Assembly (NCBI RefSeq): GCF_036289405.1
Contig: NZ_JAYFFI010000006.1
Coordinates: forward strand, 1-64,000
Direction: 5' to 3'
DNA length: 64,000 bases
Source: Pseudoramibacter faecis
GTDB taxonomy: Bacteria; Bacillota; Clostridia; Eubacteriales; Eubacteriaceae
In this document: piece by piece, positions 24,845 to 34,135 of the stretch
Position numbering within the stretch: the first letter of the stretch is position 1
Layout: each line of letters opens with the position of its first letter
Position numbers and translations under genes: made by a program
Notes under the pieces: generated by a model
Told to the model about the DNA's origin: nothing
Databases searched by the model: none
Seen by the model: the letters and a program-made list of their open reading frames with translations, nothing else

Positions 24845-25573
24845 TTAGAGAACCATATTCAGGAAATTTTGTGTTCGTTCGTTCTGCGGATTCCCAAAAA
24901 CATCTTCCGGTTTGCCCTCTTCCACAATCACGCCCCCGTCAATAAAGATCACGCGGTCCGCCACTTCACGAGCAAAACCCATCTCGTGGGTCACAACGAC
25001 CATTGTCATCCCCTCCTGGGCGAGTTTTTTCATCACGTTAAGCACTTCGCCGACCATCTCCGGATCAAGGGCTGAAGTCGGTTCGTCAAAGAGCATGACA
25101 TCCGGATTCATGGCCAGCGCCCGGGCAATGGCCACGCGCTGCTGCTGTCCGCCGGACAATTGCTTCGGATAGGCGTCGGCCTTGTCGAGCATTCCAACGC
25201 GTTCGAGCAGTTTTTCCGCGGTCTTGTCGGCCTCTTCCTGATTCATGAGCTTTAAAGAAACCGGCGCAAAGGTGACGTTCTTTTTAACCGTCATAAACGG
25301 AAAAAGATTGAACTGCTGGAAAACCATGCCGATATTGCGTCTGGCCTGGTTGATATCCACCTGCGGGTTGGTAATTTCCTGTTCATCCACGACAATGGTC
25401 CCGCCGGTCGCATCTTCCAGCGCGTTGATGCAGCGCAGCATGGTGCTCTTTCCGGAGCCGGAAGGCCCGATCACACAAACCACTTCACCCTCTTCCACCG
25501 TCATATCGATATTTTTAAGCACCTCCAGATCATCAAAATGCTTTTTCAGATCTTTAATTTCAATCTTAGCCAT
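24845..25573 (-). CDS. Polar amino acid ABC transporter, ATP-binding protein
   Basis: 242 residues. All ABC ATPase motifs are present: Walker A GPSGSGKST, Q-loop MVFQQFNLFPF, signature LSGGQQQRVAIARAL, Walker B VMLFDEPTSALD and the H-loop VVTHEMGFA. The protein is close to the GlnQ/HisP group that powers uptake of glutamine, cystine, arginine or histidine. Its start overlaps the permease stop by eight bases, and the three genes run binding protein, permease, ATPase. Confidence 0.93.
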   Translation of the reverse strand: MAKIEIKDLKKHFDDLEVLKNIDMTVEEGEVVCVIGPSGSGKSTMLRCINALEDATGGTIVVDEQEITNPQVDINQARRNIGMVFQQFNLFPFMTVKKNVTFAPVSLKLMNQEEADKTAEKLLERVGMLDKADAYPKQLSGGQQQRVAIARALAMNPDVMLFDEPTSALDPEMVGEVLNVMKKLAQEGMTMVVVTHEMGFAREVADRVIFIDGGVIVEEGKPEDVFGNPQNERTQNFLNMVL

Positions 25574-26219
25574 TCTGCAACCTCTTTTCGATGCGCTTGG
25601 AAACCCAAGACAAAATCATGATGATGATGAAATACATAATGCCGACGATCAGCCACATTCTGAAGGATTCTAAATTATTGGCAATGATCAGTTTCCCGAC
25701 TTGCGTCAATTCTGCCATCCCGATCACCGAAAGAATCGAGCTGTCCTTTAAAGTGATAATGCACTGATTCACAATGGCCGGAATCATCGTGCGGATTGCC
25801 TGGGGCAAAATGACTTTGCGCATGGCCATCCCGTGGGGCAGGCCGAGGCTTCTGGCTGCTTCCATCTGGCCTTTATCGACCGACTGGATTCCACCGCGAA
25901 AAATTTCCGCCAGATAGGCTCCTGCATTGAGCGTCAGGGTAATCACCCCTGCTGTCATGGGCTCCATGCGCATATTGAGCGCACTGGTCACCCCAAAATA
26001 AATAAAAAACGCCTGAACGATAATTGGCGTTCCCCGAATAATATCAACGTACACACGCGCAATCGCCCGCGACACCTTGTTTCTTGAAACTGACAGAAGT
26101 CCAAAGAGCAACCCCACTACCGCCGCCAAAACGAGCGATAGCAGGGTTGATTCTAACGTGACTGCCAAACCTTGCAAGAGTCGGGGGAATGTCTGTGCGA
26201 GCAACTCAGTAAAACTCAC
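25566..26219 (-). CDS. Polar amino acid ABC transporter, permease
   Basis: About 217 residues with five hydrophobic segments and the HEQ-type permease loop EAARSLGLPHGMAMRKVILPQAIRTMIPAIVNQ, typical of His/Glu/Gln/Arg/opine permeases. I chose GTG 26219 because GGAGG lies 5 bases before it; an in-frame ATG at 26231 overlaps that ribosome site. It forms the membrane channel as a dimer together with the ATPase downstream. The substrate remains open among polar amino acids. Confidence 0.92.
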   Translation of the reverse strand: MSFTELLAQTFPRLLQGLAVTLESTLLSLVLAAVVGLLFGLLSVSRNKVSRAIARVYVDIIRGTPIIVQAFFIYFGVTSALNMRMEPMTAGVITLTLNAGAYLAEIFRGGIQSVDKGQMEAARSLGLPHGMAMRKVILPQAIRTMIPAIVNQCIITLKDSSILSVIGMAELTQVGKLIIANNLESFRMWLIVGIMYFIIIMILSWVSKRIEKRLQNG

Positions 26220-26265
26220 ATTGACCTCCATAGCTCATCCATTGTTTGAATCCAAACGATGAGGC

Positions 26266-27045
26266 TTATTTTTTCTTAACGTATTTGTTCACAATTTTAT
26301 CGTATTCACCGCTGTCTTTCAAATTTTTTAAACCCTTGTTGAATTTCTTAAGCAGTTCTGCATTTTTGCCTTTGTGAACAGCGAAACCATAGGAATTGCC
26401 CGCCTGCAGTTTGCCGACCAGCTTTAAAGGCTGACCCTTGGCAATCGCATAGCCCAAAACCGGATAATCTTCAAAGCAAGCCGCGGAATTTCCAGATTTA
26501 ACATCCTCGTACATATTCGCGGAATCTTCAAATGTTTTGATAGAATAGCCATATTTGGCTTTGTTTTCGTTAGCAAAAGCGGCGCCTTCCGTTCCCGTTT
26601 TAACCGCGACCGTTTTGCCTTTCAGATCGCTGTAATCTTTAATGGCAGTGTTGTTGGCTTTGACCGCCATGCCAACCCCGGAATCAAAATAGGGGGCAGA
26701 GAAATCAAATTTCTTTTTACGTTCTGAAGTAATGCTCATCCCGGCAATAACCGCATCACTCTGATCTGATTCGAGAGACTGCACCGCTGCATTAAAACCC
26801 AGCGCCTTCACGGTATAATCGAAGTGCTGATCCTTCGCAATAGCCTTTAGCAAATCCATGTCAATCCCGACACGCTTCCCATTTTTATCTTCAAATTCAA
26901 AGGGAGCAAAAGTGGTGTCTGTCGCAATGATATACTTCTTGTTCGAACTGCCGGATGAAGAGTTACCGGAACCACAAGCGGTCAACGCCATGACCATTGC
27001 CAATGCCATGGCGATAACCAAACCAAATCTTAATCCTTTTTTCAT
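26266..27045 (-). CDS. Polar amino acid ABC transporter, substrate-binding lipoprotein
   Basis: 259 residues from ATG 27045 after GGAGG. A signal peptide ends in the lipobox LTACG, followed by a Ser/Gly linker (SGNSSSGSSN). The family 3 solute-binding fold is visible as YIIATDTTFAPFEFEDKNG and the SDAVIAGMSITSERKKKFDFSAPYF segment that contacts the amino acid. Tethered outside the membrane, it delivers the substrate to the permease. It is the first gene of the operon, with its own promoter. Confidence 0.94.
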   Translation of the reverse strand: MKKGLRFGLVIAMALAMVMALTACGSGNSSSGSSNKKYIIATDTTFAPFEFEDKNGKRVGIDMDLLKAIAKDQHFDYTVKALGFNAAVQSLESDQSDAVIAGMSITSERKKKFDFSAPYFDSGVGMAVKANNTAIKDYSDLKGKTVAVKTGTEGAAFANENKAKYGYSIKTFEDSANMYEDVKSGNSAACFEDYPVLGYAIAKGQPLKLVGKLQAGNSYGFAVHKGKNAELLKKFNKGLKNLKDSGEYDKIVNKYVKKK

Positions 27046-27086
27046 TACTTGATCCTCCAAATACTCACATGCATGAATTTTTTATT

Positions 27087-27115
27087 ATTTTACCATTTAT
27101 TAAGATTCGGTGCAA
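27087..27115 (-). promoter_or_regulatory. Promoter of the amino acid ABC operon
   Basis: On the minus strand TTGCAC (27115-27110) and TAAAAT (27092-27087) are 17 bases apart. The AT-rich interval from here to the citrate synthase promoter at 27369 holds only a weak 61-codon reading frame that I do not accept as a gene. Confidence 0.7.
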
Positions 27116-27368
27116 ATTAATTCATTAAAAACTAGGAGGCGTTTTTCTTATAGCCATCCTTTTCGCTCCTTATTAAATTATAGATAAAATTTTGTATAAA
27201 AACAGGATATTTTTTCATATTCATTCTTTTTTCTGAATATTCTTCCGCTTTTCTACAATTTTCAAACGGGACTTTTTCACCAATTCTCCCGCTTTGCTTC
27301 AAGCGTCGTTTCGGCATTTTGCATTTTCTCTTCCATGTTTTGATTTAACTTTAAAAAATGCATAAAAA

Positions 27369-27397
27369 TTGACAGGTTTTTAAGAATCCGATATAAT
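27369..27397 (+). promoter_or_regulatory. Consensus promoter of citrate synthase
   Basis: TTGACA (27369-27374) and TATAAT (27392-27397) have a 17-base spacer, followed by an untranslated leader of about 105 bases. Confidence 0.88.
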
Positions 27398-27510
27398 AAT
27401 TTCAATATTGTATACAACTTCTACAAATCGTTTGTTCAACATCTTCTTTCTGTTAACCTGTGTCAAAATTTTGATCAATTTGCATGGCTTGTATTAACGA
27501 GGAGAAAATT

Positions 27511-28872
27511 ATGATGCATCCCCACCCGATTATCGAATATACCAAATACTACGCCGATATCTGCAAAAACAAAGACCAAATCCCAGAAGAGCGCTTTCAG
27601 GAATACCATGTCAATCGCGGATTAAGAGACCAAAAGGGAAACGGTGTGCTCGTCGGGCTCACCAATATCTCCCGCGTCGACGGCTTTGATATGATCGACG
27701 GCAAGCGCGTCCCCTGCGAGGGAAAACTCTGGTATCGCGGTTACAATGCTATCGAGCTCATCAAGGGCCTCGGCGACAGCCGCTATGGCTTCGAAGAGGC
27801 TGCCTACCTTTTGCTCTTCGGCGATTTGCCCAACGCCGAACAATTGCGCACATTCAACGAAATGCTCGTCGATCTGCGCACCTTGCCCAGCAACTTTGCC
27901 CGCGATGTCATCATGAAGGCTCCTTCCAGGGATCTGATGAATTCCATCACCCGGAGCGTGCTGACCCTCGCCTCCTACGATCCCTGGATCGGCGATCCGA
28001 GCCTCGGCAACGTGCTGCGTCAATGCATGGCACTCATCAGCGCCTTCCCCATGCTTGCCGTTTACGGCTACCACGCTTATAATCACTATATCAACGACGG
28101 CAGCCTCTACATCCACCGGCCACGGCCCGAGCTTTCCACCGCGGAAAACCTGCTGATGATGCTGCGCCCGGACAAGCAATATACTGATCTTGAAGCCCAC
28201 GTACTCGATATCGCACTGATCCTCCACATGGAACATGGCGGCGGAAACAATTCTACCTTCACCACCCGGGCCGTCACCTCGGCCGGCTCCGATACATATT
28301 CCGTCGTTGCCGCGGCCCTCAGCTCTCTCAAGGGCTCCAAGCATGGCGGCGCCAACCTGAAAGTGGTTGAAATGATGCGCGACCTGAAGACCAACGTCGG
28401 CGATATCACCGATAAGGAAGCCGTCGAAGCTTACCTGCGCAAGCTTTTAGCCGGAGAAGCCTTCGACCGCAAGGGCCTGATCTACGGGATGGGGCACGCG
28501 GTGTATTCCCTTTCCGATCCTCGGGCGGTCGTCTTTAAAGACTTTGTCGAAAAGCTGGCTCACGCCAAGGGGCGCGATGAGGATTACGCCCTCTATGCCA
28601 CCATTGCTGAAACCGCTCCCCGGCTCATCGCCGGAAAACGCAAAATCTACAAGGGCGTTTGTCTGAACGTCGATTTTTACAGCGGTTTTGTGTACAGCAT
28701 GCTCGGCATTCCCATCGAACTTTACACGCCGATTTTTGCCATCGCGCGCATCGTCGGTTGGAGCGCCCATCGCCTTGAAGAGCTCATCAATGCGAACAAG
28801 ATCATGCGCCCGGCTTATCGCAGCGTGATGTCCGGCCCCCGGGACTATATCCCGCTGGCCAAACGCCAATAA
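27511..28872 (+). CDS. Citrate synthase (Si-type family)
   Basis: 453 residues from ATG 27511, preceded by GAGGAG; an upstream ATG at 27484 overlaps that ribosome site. Family motifs are GKLWYRGYNAIELI, HMEHGGGNNSTFTTR with the first catalytic His region, GMGHAVYSLSDPRA with the second, and VDFYSGFVYSMLGIP with the Asp/Arg region. It condenses acetyl-CoA with oxaloacetate. No aconitase or isocitrate dehydrogenase is near, so it may serve glutamate synthesis in an incomplete cycle; a 2-methylcitrate role is possible. It has a consensus promoter of its own. Confidence 0.92.
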   Translation: MMHPHPIIEYTKYYADICKNKDQIPEERFQEYHVNRGLRDQKGNGVLVGLTNISRVDGFDMIDGKRVPCEGKLWYRGYNAIELIKGLGDSRYGFEEAAYLLLFGDLPNAEQLRTFNEMLVDLRTLPSNFARDVIMKAPSRDLMNSITRSVLTLASYDPWIGDPSLGNVLRQCMALISAFPMLAVYGYHAYNHYINDGSLYIHRPRPELSTAENLLMMLRPDKQYTDLEAHVLDIALILHMEHGGGNNSTFTTRAVTSAGSDTYSVVAAALSSLKGSKHGGANLKVVEMMRDLKTNVGDITDKEAVEAYLRKLLAGEAFDRKGLIYGMGHAVYSLSDPRAVVFKDFVEKLAHAKGRDEDYALYATIAETAPRLIAGKRKIYKGVCLNVDFYSGFVYSMLGIPIELYTPIFAIARIVGWSAHRLEELINANKIMRPAYRSVMSGPRDYIPLAKRQ

Positions 28873-29070
28873 CGCCGCCTTGACATTCTGAAAAGCTTTG
28901 ATTTTTAAAAGCTCTTCATCTTTCTTTACTTTTATGGTACATTGAAAGTATCAAAGCGACATTGTGTCGCTCTGCCGTCTATTTTATATTGTTTATGATA
29001 TTGTCACGTTTCCGGCTGCTGAACTCAAAACCGCGCCTCTGACCCGGAAAGACAAACAGGAGGTCTCATC

Positions 29071-29400
29071 ATGGCAAGAAAATCATCCAAAAAAGCCGCT
29101 GCTGTCAATACTAAGCCGGCTACAACACCCAAAACAACTGCTGCTATCAAAAACAAGTCCACCGCGACCGCGAAGAAAAAGCCCGCCAAGCGCAGCGGCT
29201 ACAAAAGCGAAGTCATCATTCAGCGGACCAACTTCGAAGCCAGCGTTTCTGAACTGATGGATCACGTCAAGGAAATCTGGACGAAGGACATGGGCAATCT
29301 GGTGCGCGATCTGACCGACATCAAGATTTATGTCAACGCGGACGAAGCTGTCGCCTACTATGTAATCAACGGCGACATCAACGGCAAGTTTTCTCTTTGA
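29071..29400 (+). CDS. DUF6465-family protein
   Basis: 109 residues; the ATG follows CAGGAGG. The first 45 residues are a Lys/Ala/Thr-rich, histone-H1-like disordered tail. The remaining domain (KSEVIIQRTNFEASVSELMDHVKEIW ... KIYVNADEAVAYYVING) is the small conserved fold named DUF6465, common in clostridia and of unknown function. The basic tail suggests nucleic-acid binding, which is inference. It is monocistronic with a terminator close behind. Confidence 0.8.
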   Translation: MARKSSKKAAAVNTKPATTPKTTAAIKNKSTATAKKKPAKRSGYKSEVIIQRTNFEASVSELMDHVKEIWTKDMGNLVRDLTDIKIYVNADEAVAYYVINGDINGKFSL

Positions 29401-29410
29401 CCCAACGGCG

Positions 29411-29435
29411 GAGCCGCTCTCGCGGCTCTTTTTTT
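29411..29435 (+). terminator. Terminator of the DUF6465 gene
   Basis: GAGCCGC-TCTC-GCGGCTC followed by TTTTTTT. Confidence 0.92.
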
Positions 29436-29473
29436 GTCCTCAAATCCGGGGCTGATCCCCTGCGAATCCATCG

Positions 29474-29502
29474 TTGCATTTTAACAATCCACTTGATAAA
29501 AT
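29474..29502 (+). promoter_or_regulatory. Promoter of glyA
   Basis: TTGCAT (29474-29479) and TAAAAT (29497-29502) are 17 bases apart, leaving an 80-base leader. Confidence 0.65.
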
Positions 29503-29583
29503 GTGATTATCATGCCCATCGTTCATTTTCAGGCTGCGATGTACAGCCTTGGTATATCTTTAATTTATTTTTAAGGAGGATTC

Positions 29584-30828
29584 ATGAGATATCAACACGT
29601 CAAAGCCACTGATCCGGCTATCTACGATTTGATGGTGAAAGAGCTGCGCCGTCAGCAAAGCCATCTGGAACTCATCGCGTCGGAAAACTTTGTCTCCGAA
29701 TCGGTGCTGGACTGCATGGGCAGCCATTTAACCAACAAATACGCCGAAGGCCTGCCGGGCAAACGCTATTACGGTGGCTGCGAATTTGTGGACGATGTCG
29801 AGCAGCTGGCCATCGACCGCGCCTGTGAACTTTTTGGTGCCGAGCACGCCAATGTGCAGCCCCATTCCGGTGCCCAGGCCAACACCGCGGTTTATGTCGC
29901 CCTGCTCAAGCCCGGCGACACAGTGCTCGGCATGTCCTTGGATCAAGGCGGTCACCTGACCCACGGCTCCAAGGTCAACCTCTCCGGTAAACTCTACAAT
30001 TTTGTGCCCTACGGCGTCGATCCCGAAACGGAATTGATCGACTACGGCGCCATCGAAAGGCTCATCGCCGAACATCAGCCTAAGCTGCTCGTGGCCGGGG
30101 CTTCCGCCTATCCCCGGACCATCGACTTCGAGCGCATCGGTAAACTCTGTCACGATGCCGGCGTGATCTTCATGGTGGACATGGCCCACATTGCCGGGCT
30201 GGTCGCCGCCGGCGAGCACGTCTCCCCGGTTCCCTGCGCCGATATTGTCACCACCACGACCCACAAAACTCTGCGCGGCCCCCGCGGCGGGCTCATCCTT
30301 TGCAAAAAAGAATACGCCGCCGCTATCGATAAAGCCGTTTTCCCCGGCACCCAGGGCGGCCCGCTGATGCACACCATCGCCGGCAAGGCCGTCTGTTTTA
30401 AAGAAGCCATGAGCGACAGCTTCAAAGTCTACCAGAAACAGATCGTCGCCAATGCCAAGGCTTTGGCTTCGGCGCTCACCGCCAAGGGCTTTCGCATCGT
30501 CTCCGGCGGCACCGACAACCATCTGATGCTCGTCGATGTCTCCGCCGTCGGCATGACCGGCAAAGATGCCGACGACATGCTCGGCGCCGTGAACATCACC
30601 GCCAATAAAAACACCATTCCTTTCGACAAACAAAAACCAGCCATTGCCAGCGGCGTCCGCGTCGGCACCCCCGCGGTGACCACTCGGGGACTGGTCGCAG
30701 CCGATATGCGGGTTATCGCCGATGCCTTTGAAGACGCGCTGATCAAAAAAGATCCTGATGCGGCCCGCGCTAAGGTCAAAACCCTGACCGACCACTATCC
30801 GCTGTATCCCGATATGATCGCCGACTGA
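29584..30828 (+). CDS. glyA: Serine hydroxymethyltransferase
   Basis: 414 residues; ATG 29584 after AAGGAGG (29573-29579). SHMT motifs: LIASENFVSESVLDCMGS, NKYAEGLPGKRYYGGCEFVD, the PLP-Lys motif TTTTHKTLRGPRGG, and the C-terminal VRVGTPAVTTRGL. It converts serine and tetrahydrofolate to glycine and methylene-THF, supplying one-carbon units. It has its own promoter and a hairpin terminator right before hflX. Confidence 0.97.
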   Translation: MRYQHVKATDPAIYDLMVKELRRQQSHLELIASENFVSESVLDCMGSHLTNKYAEGLPGKRYYGGCEFVDDVEQLAIDRACELFGAEHANVQPHSGAQANTAVYVALLKPGDTVLGMSLDQGGHLTHGSKVNLSGKLYNFVPYGVDPETELIDYGAIERLIAEHQPKLLVAGASAYPRTIDFERIGKLCHDAGVIFMVDMAHIAGLVAAGEHVSPVPCADIVTTTTHKTLRGPRGGLILCKKEYAAAIDKAVFPGTQGGPLMHTIAGKAVCFKEAMSDSFKVYQKQIVANAKALASALTAKGFRIVSGGTDNHLMLVDVSAVGMTGKDADDMLGAVNITANKNTIPFDKQKPAIASGVRVGTPAVTTRGLVAADMRVIADAFEDALIKKDPDAARAKVKTLTDHYPLYPDMIAD

Positions 30829-30846
30829 CGGCAACGGATATTTTTT

Positions 30847-30872
30847 AAGCGCAGTGAGGGCACTGCGCTTTT
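30847..30872 (+). terminator. Terminator between glyA and hflX
   Basis: AAGCGCAGTG-AGGG-CACTGCGCTT then TTTTG. The T run is short, so some read-through into hflX is likely; no separate hflX promoter is obvious. Confidence 0.75.
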
Positions 30873-30884
30873 GTGCAGCTGCTT

Positions 30885-32201
30885 ATGAAACAACCTTTTT
30901 ACACCACCGCGCCCCAGCCGGAGCGCGCGTTACTCATCGGCATGGCGTCCGCCGGCGACCCGGCCGCAGGCCGCGCGATGGCGGAGCTTGCCCGCCTGTC
31001 CCAAACCGCCGGCTGCGATGTTTTTGCCACGCTGGCGCAGCCCCGCCAAAAGCCGAGTCCCAAAACCTATCTGGGAAAAGGCAAAATCGCCGAAGCTGCC
31101 CAGCTCGTCACGGCCAATCAACTGGACCTGATCATCGCGGACGACGAACTCACCCCCGGACAAATCGCCGCCATCGAAGCGGCCGCCGGCTGCAAAGTCA
31201 TCGACCGCACCGCCTTGATCCTCGACATTTTTGCCCGTCACGCCAGCACCCGGGAGGGCAAGCTCCAGGTCGAGCTCGCCCAGCAGCGTTACCGCCTGAG
31301 CCACCTGAAAGGCCTGGGGCAGGTGCTCTCCCGCACCGGCGGCGGCATCGGCACCCGGGGCCCCGGCGAAAAGAAGCTCGAAACCGACCGGCGCCATATC
31401 CGCCGCCAGATCGACCGCCTGCAGTGCCAGCTCGATCAATTGGCCCAAACCGGCGCCGTCCGCGCCCAAAGACGCCGGCGGGGCGGCGTGCGCGCCGTCA
31501 GCCTCGTGGGTTATACCAACGCCGGCAAGAGCACTCTGTTTAACCGGCTGACCAACGCGGCCGTGCACACCCGGGATGCCTTCTTCGTCACGCTGGACAC
31601 CACCACCCGCAGAATCAACCCTGAATACGGATACTATCTGCTTTCCGACACGGTGGGCTTCATCGACAAGCTCCCCCACGAACTGATCCGCGCCTTTCGC
31701 GCTACACTGGCCGCGGCGGCCGATGCCGATTTGCTGCTGCACGTCGCGGACGCCTCGGATTCCCGGGCGACCGGGAACATCGCCGTGGTCGAACGGGTAT
31801 TGAGCGAAATCGGGGCCGTCCATCTGCCCCGTCTTCTGGTGTACAACAAAATCGACCGGCTGCCGCCGGATGCCCGCGCTTCGATTCTCGTCCGATGCGC
31901 CCGGAGCGACACCTTTGCCATCTCGGCCAAAACCGGGGAGGGTCTGGCGGCTTTAACGGCCGCCATAAGCGAAGTCCTGTCAGCCCAGGATCGGATCCGG
32001 AGCTATCTGCTGCCCTACCATGATGGCAAACGGCTCGAGCAGCTTTACCGTCACGCCGAGATTCTTTCCCGGGAAGATAGTCCCGAGGGCATTCGCCTCA
32101 CCGTTAAAATCGGCAGTGCTTTTCCCGATACCGATTATCGGCCCTTTTTAATCGCTTCTGACCATTCCGACGATCTGGAGGCCACGCATGACCCATTTTA
32201 A
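30885..32201 (+). CDS. hflX: GTPase HflX
   Basis: 438 residues from ATG 30885 (a GTG at 30873 is an alternative; neither has a good ribosome site). The N-terminal HflX domain contains KTYLGKGKIAEA and LIIADDELTPGQ and is followed by the coiled region GRVLSRTGGGIGTRGPGEKKLETDRR. The GTPase domain has G1 GYTNAGKST, G3 DTVGF, and G4 NKID. HflX binds 50S or stalled 70S ribosomes and splits them under stress. It overlaps the next gene by 14 bases. Confidence 0.93.
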   Translation: MKQPFYTTAPQPERALLIGMASAGDPAAGRAMAELARLSQTAGCDVFATLAQPRQKPSPKTYLGKGKIAEAAQLVTANQLDLIIADDELTPGQIAAIEAAAGCKVIDRTALILDIFARHASTREGKLQVELAQQRYRLSHLKGLGQVLSRTGGGIGTRGPGEKKLETDRRHIRRQIDRLQCQLDQLAQTGAVRAQRRRRGGVRAVSLVGYTNAGKSTLFNRLTNAAVHTRDAFFVTLDTTTRRINPEYGYYLLSDTVGFIDKLPHELIRAFRATLAAAADADLLLHVADASDSRATGNIAVVERVLSEIGAVHLPRLLVYNKIDRLPPDARASILVRCARSDTFAISAKTGEGLAALTAAISEVLSAQDRIRSYLLPYHDGKRLEQLYRHAEILSREDSPEGIRLTVKIGSAFPDTDYRPFLIASDHSDDLEATHDPF

Positions 32202-32838
32202 TACGATTTTATCCCGGGGGGAAACCGAGTCTGTCATCAACAAATCCCGCTTCATCGGCCTCGCCTGCCACGTGGAAAGCGAAGCGGATGTCGAGCGCGT
32301 GCTTGCTCGGGTCCGCAAGGCACACTACAAGGCCACCCACGTGTGCTCTGCCTATATCCTCGCCACCGAGCCCGAACGCCAAAAGGCCAGCGACGACGGC
32401 GAGCCTTCCGGCACCGCGGGCAAACCCATTTTGGACGTCATCGCCCGGCGGGAGCTCAAAAACGTGCTGGTGCTGGTGGTTCGCTATTTCGGCGGTATCA
32501 AGCTCGGGGCCGGCGGCTTGATCCGCGCCTACGCCGGCGCGGCCAATCAAGTGCTCGATTCGGTGCCGACGGTGCGTCGGCAGTGGTGCGACACCCTGCG
32601 CATCACCATCGATTACACCCAATACGGCGGGCTCAGGCAAAAGCTGAGCGATCAGCACCAGCCCCATTATCAGCCGGTTCAAGAGCGCTTTGCCGACACA
32701 GTCGCCCTGGATTTCGAGCTGCCGGTGGAGGAGAGCGAGGCCTTTGTCGCCTTTATCACCGAGGCGACCAACGATCGCTTTTCTTTAGAAAAGGGCGAGC
32801 CCAAATGGGTGAACACCCTGGCCGGCTCGCCTCAATAA
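32188..32838 (+). CDS. YigZ/IMPACT family protein (UPF0029)
   Basis: 216 residues. The N-terminal IMPACT domain shows KSRFIGLACHV, THVCSAYIL, ASDDGEPSGTAGKPILDVI and VVRYFGGIKLGAGGLIRAY; a DUF1949 domain follows. It is related to eukaryotic IMPACT, a regulator of Gcn2, and the bacterial members may act in translation control or proteolysis. Its start lies within the end of hflX, so the two are translationally linked. Confidence 0.9.
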   Translation: MTHFNTILSRGETESVINKSRFIGLACHVESEADVERVLARVRKAHYKATHVCSAYILATEPERQKASDDGEPSGTAGKPILDVIARRELKNVLVLVVRYFGGIKLGAGGLIRAYAGAANQVLDSVPTVRRQWCDTLRITIDYTQYGGLRQKLSDQHQPHYQPVQERFADTVALDFELPVEESEAFVAFITEATNDRFSLEKGEPKWVNTLAGSPQ

Positions 32839-32851
32839 ATACGGCCAAAAC

Positions 32852-32913
32852 AAAAAAGGCGGCCATCCGAGGGCGTCGGGAATCTTTCCCCGCGCCTCAG
32901 GTGACCGCTTTTT
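32852..32913. terminator. Bidirectional terminator between yigZ and cytX
   Basis: AAAAAAGGCGGCCA pairs imperfectly with TGACCGCTTTTTT across a GC-rich loop between converging genes. Confidence 0.7.
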
Positions 32914-32935
32914 TATTTTGCGGTTTTTATATTTT

Positions 32936-34135
32936 TCATTTTGAAGAACGGGCCGTTTTGGCGCGCCCCTTGGCCATACGCTCCGCGATCAGGCAAAGCA
33001 CCATGGTGAGCACCATATCCGGCAGGGTACTGCCCACGGAAAGATCCGCCCGCATCAAAAGCCGGTAGACCCCAAAGCCCACCGCCCAGATCGCAAGATT
33101 TCGCCAGTCGACGGCCGCGTCCCAACGGCTGCGTTTTAAAATAAAGAAATCCGCGATCTGCACGGCGATCATCGGCGCAAAGACCGAGCCGATCAGATAT
33201 AGAAAGTTTGTGATGTCGTCCATATTAAAGAAGATGGCCGCGACGATCCCCGCCAGCGTTACGGCAATAGCCAGCCACTTGCCGCCCACCCGCGCATTCA
33301 AACTTTCCGCCGAGATCCCCGCCGACCATGCGTCGAGAAAGGTGGTCGTCACGGTGGAAAGAATCAAAATGATCAACGCCGCGACGCCGAGCCCCGCCTT
33401 GATCATAATCGCCGCGATATTGGTTTCCCCGGTGAAAATAGCCGCTCCCATGCCGATGATATACATCCAGACCGAGACCAGCCCATAAACCAGCGTGCTC
33501 GTCAGGGTCGCCGCAAAGGGCCTATCGGCTTCCCGGGTATAGTCCGAGATCAGCGGCAGCCAGGACAGCGGCATCGCCACGGCCAGCTCCACCGCCGCGC
33601 CAAAGCTCAGGCTTCCTGCCGAAGCCGCCGCCGCAGACGCTCCATCACCCGAAAAGATCACCTTGCAGAGAATCAGCGTGAGCACAAAGAGCGCTGCCAT
33701 CGCCGCCTTGTTGATCGCCCCCAGATTGGTGATGCCCACGAGGATCCACACCGCGATGAGCCCGCCGATCACCAGGCACCACACCCAATGCCCCACGGCA
33801 AAAACACTGCCGGTCGCCTGAGCCCCATCATAAATCATGATGGCCGTCCAGCCCGCCAATTGCAGCACATTAAGCGCGGCAAAGAGCCGACCGCCCTTCT
33901 TCCCGAAGCTCATCTTCACCGTCTCCATAGCCGAGCGACGGGTCCGTCCGCCGATCAGTCCGGCCAGAAAGAACAGCCCGCAGCCAATGAGATGCCCGAC
34001 GACAATGGCCAGAAGCCCCCGACCAAAACCCAGCGGCGCAAAATAGGTCCCCGTTAAAATTTCGGCGATGGATACCGCCGCGCCGAACCAGATCAGACCG
34101 TTTTGAAAGCTGGTGGTCCGCTTTGATTCATTCAT
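32936..34135 (-). CDS. cytX: Hydroxymethylpyrimidine transporter CytX (NCS1 family)
   Basis: 399 residues from ATG 34135, which follows AGGAGG inside the end of thiD (eight-base overlap). About eleven or twelve hydrophobic segments and the purine/cytosine permease pattern (IWFGAAVSIAEILTGTYFAPLGFGRG near the start, GITNLGAINK in the middle) place it in the NCS1 family. CytX is the family branch found with thiamin genes and is thought to import the pyrimidine moiety HMP. Coupling to thiD, the HMP kinase, behind a TPP riboswitch supports that substrate. Confidence 0.88.
   Translation of the reverse strand: MNESKRTTSFQNGLIWFGAAVSIAEILTGTYFAPLGFGRGLLAIVVGHLIGCGLFFLAGLIGGRTRRSAMETVKMSFGKKGGRLFAALNVLQLAGWTAIMIYDGAQATGSVFAVGHWVWCLVIGGLIAVWILVGITNLGAINKAAMAALFVLTLILCKVIFSGDGASAAAASAGSLSFGAAVELAVAMPLSWLPLISDYTREADRPFAATLTSTLVYGLVSVWMYIIGMGAAIFTGETNIAAIMIKAGLGVAALIILILSTVTTTFLDAWSAGISAESLNARVGGKWLAIAVTLAGIVAAIFFNMDDITNFLYLIGSVFAPMIAVQIADFFILKRSRWDAAVDWRNLAIWAVGFGVYRLLMRADLSVGSTLPDMVLTMVLCLIAERMAKGRAKTARSSK

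Noticed and set aside
27132..27317. 61-codon minus-strand frame between the ABC operon and citrate synthase
   Set aside because: Composition is that of AT-rich intergenic DNA and there is no ribosome binding site or resemblance; too weak to annotate.
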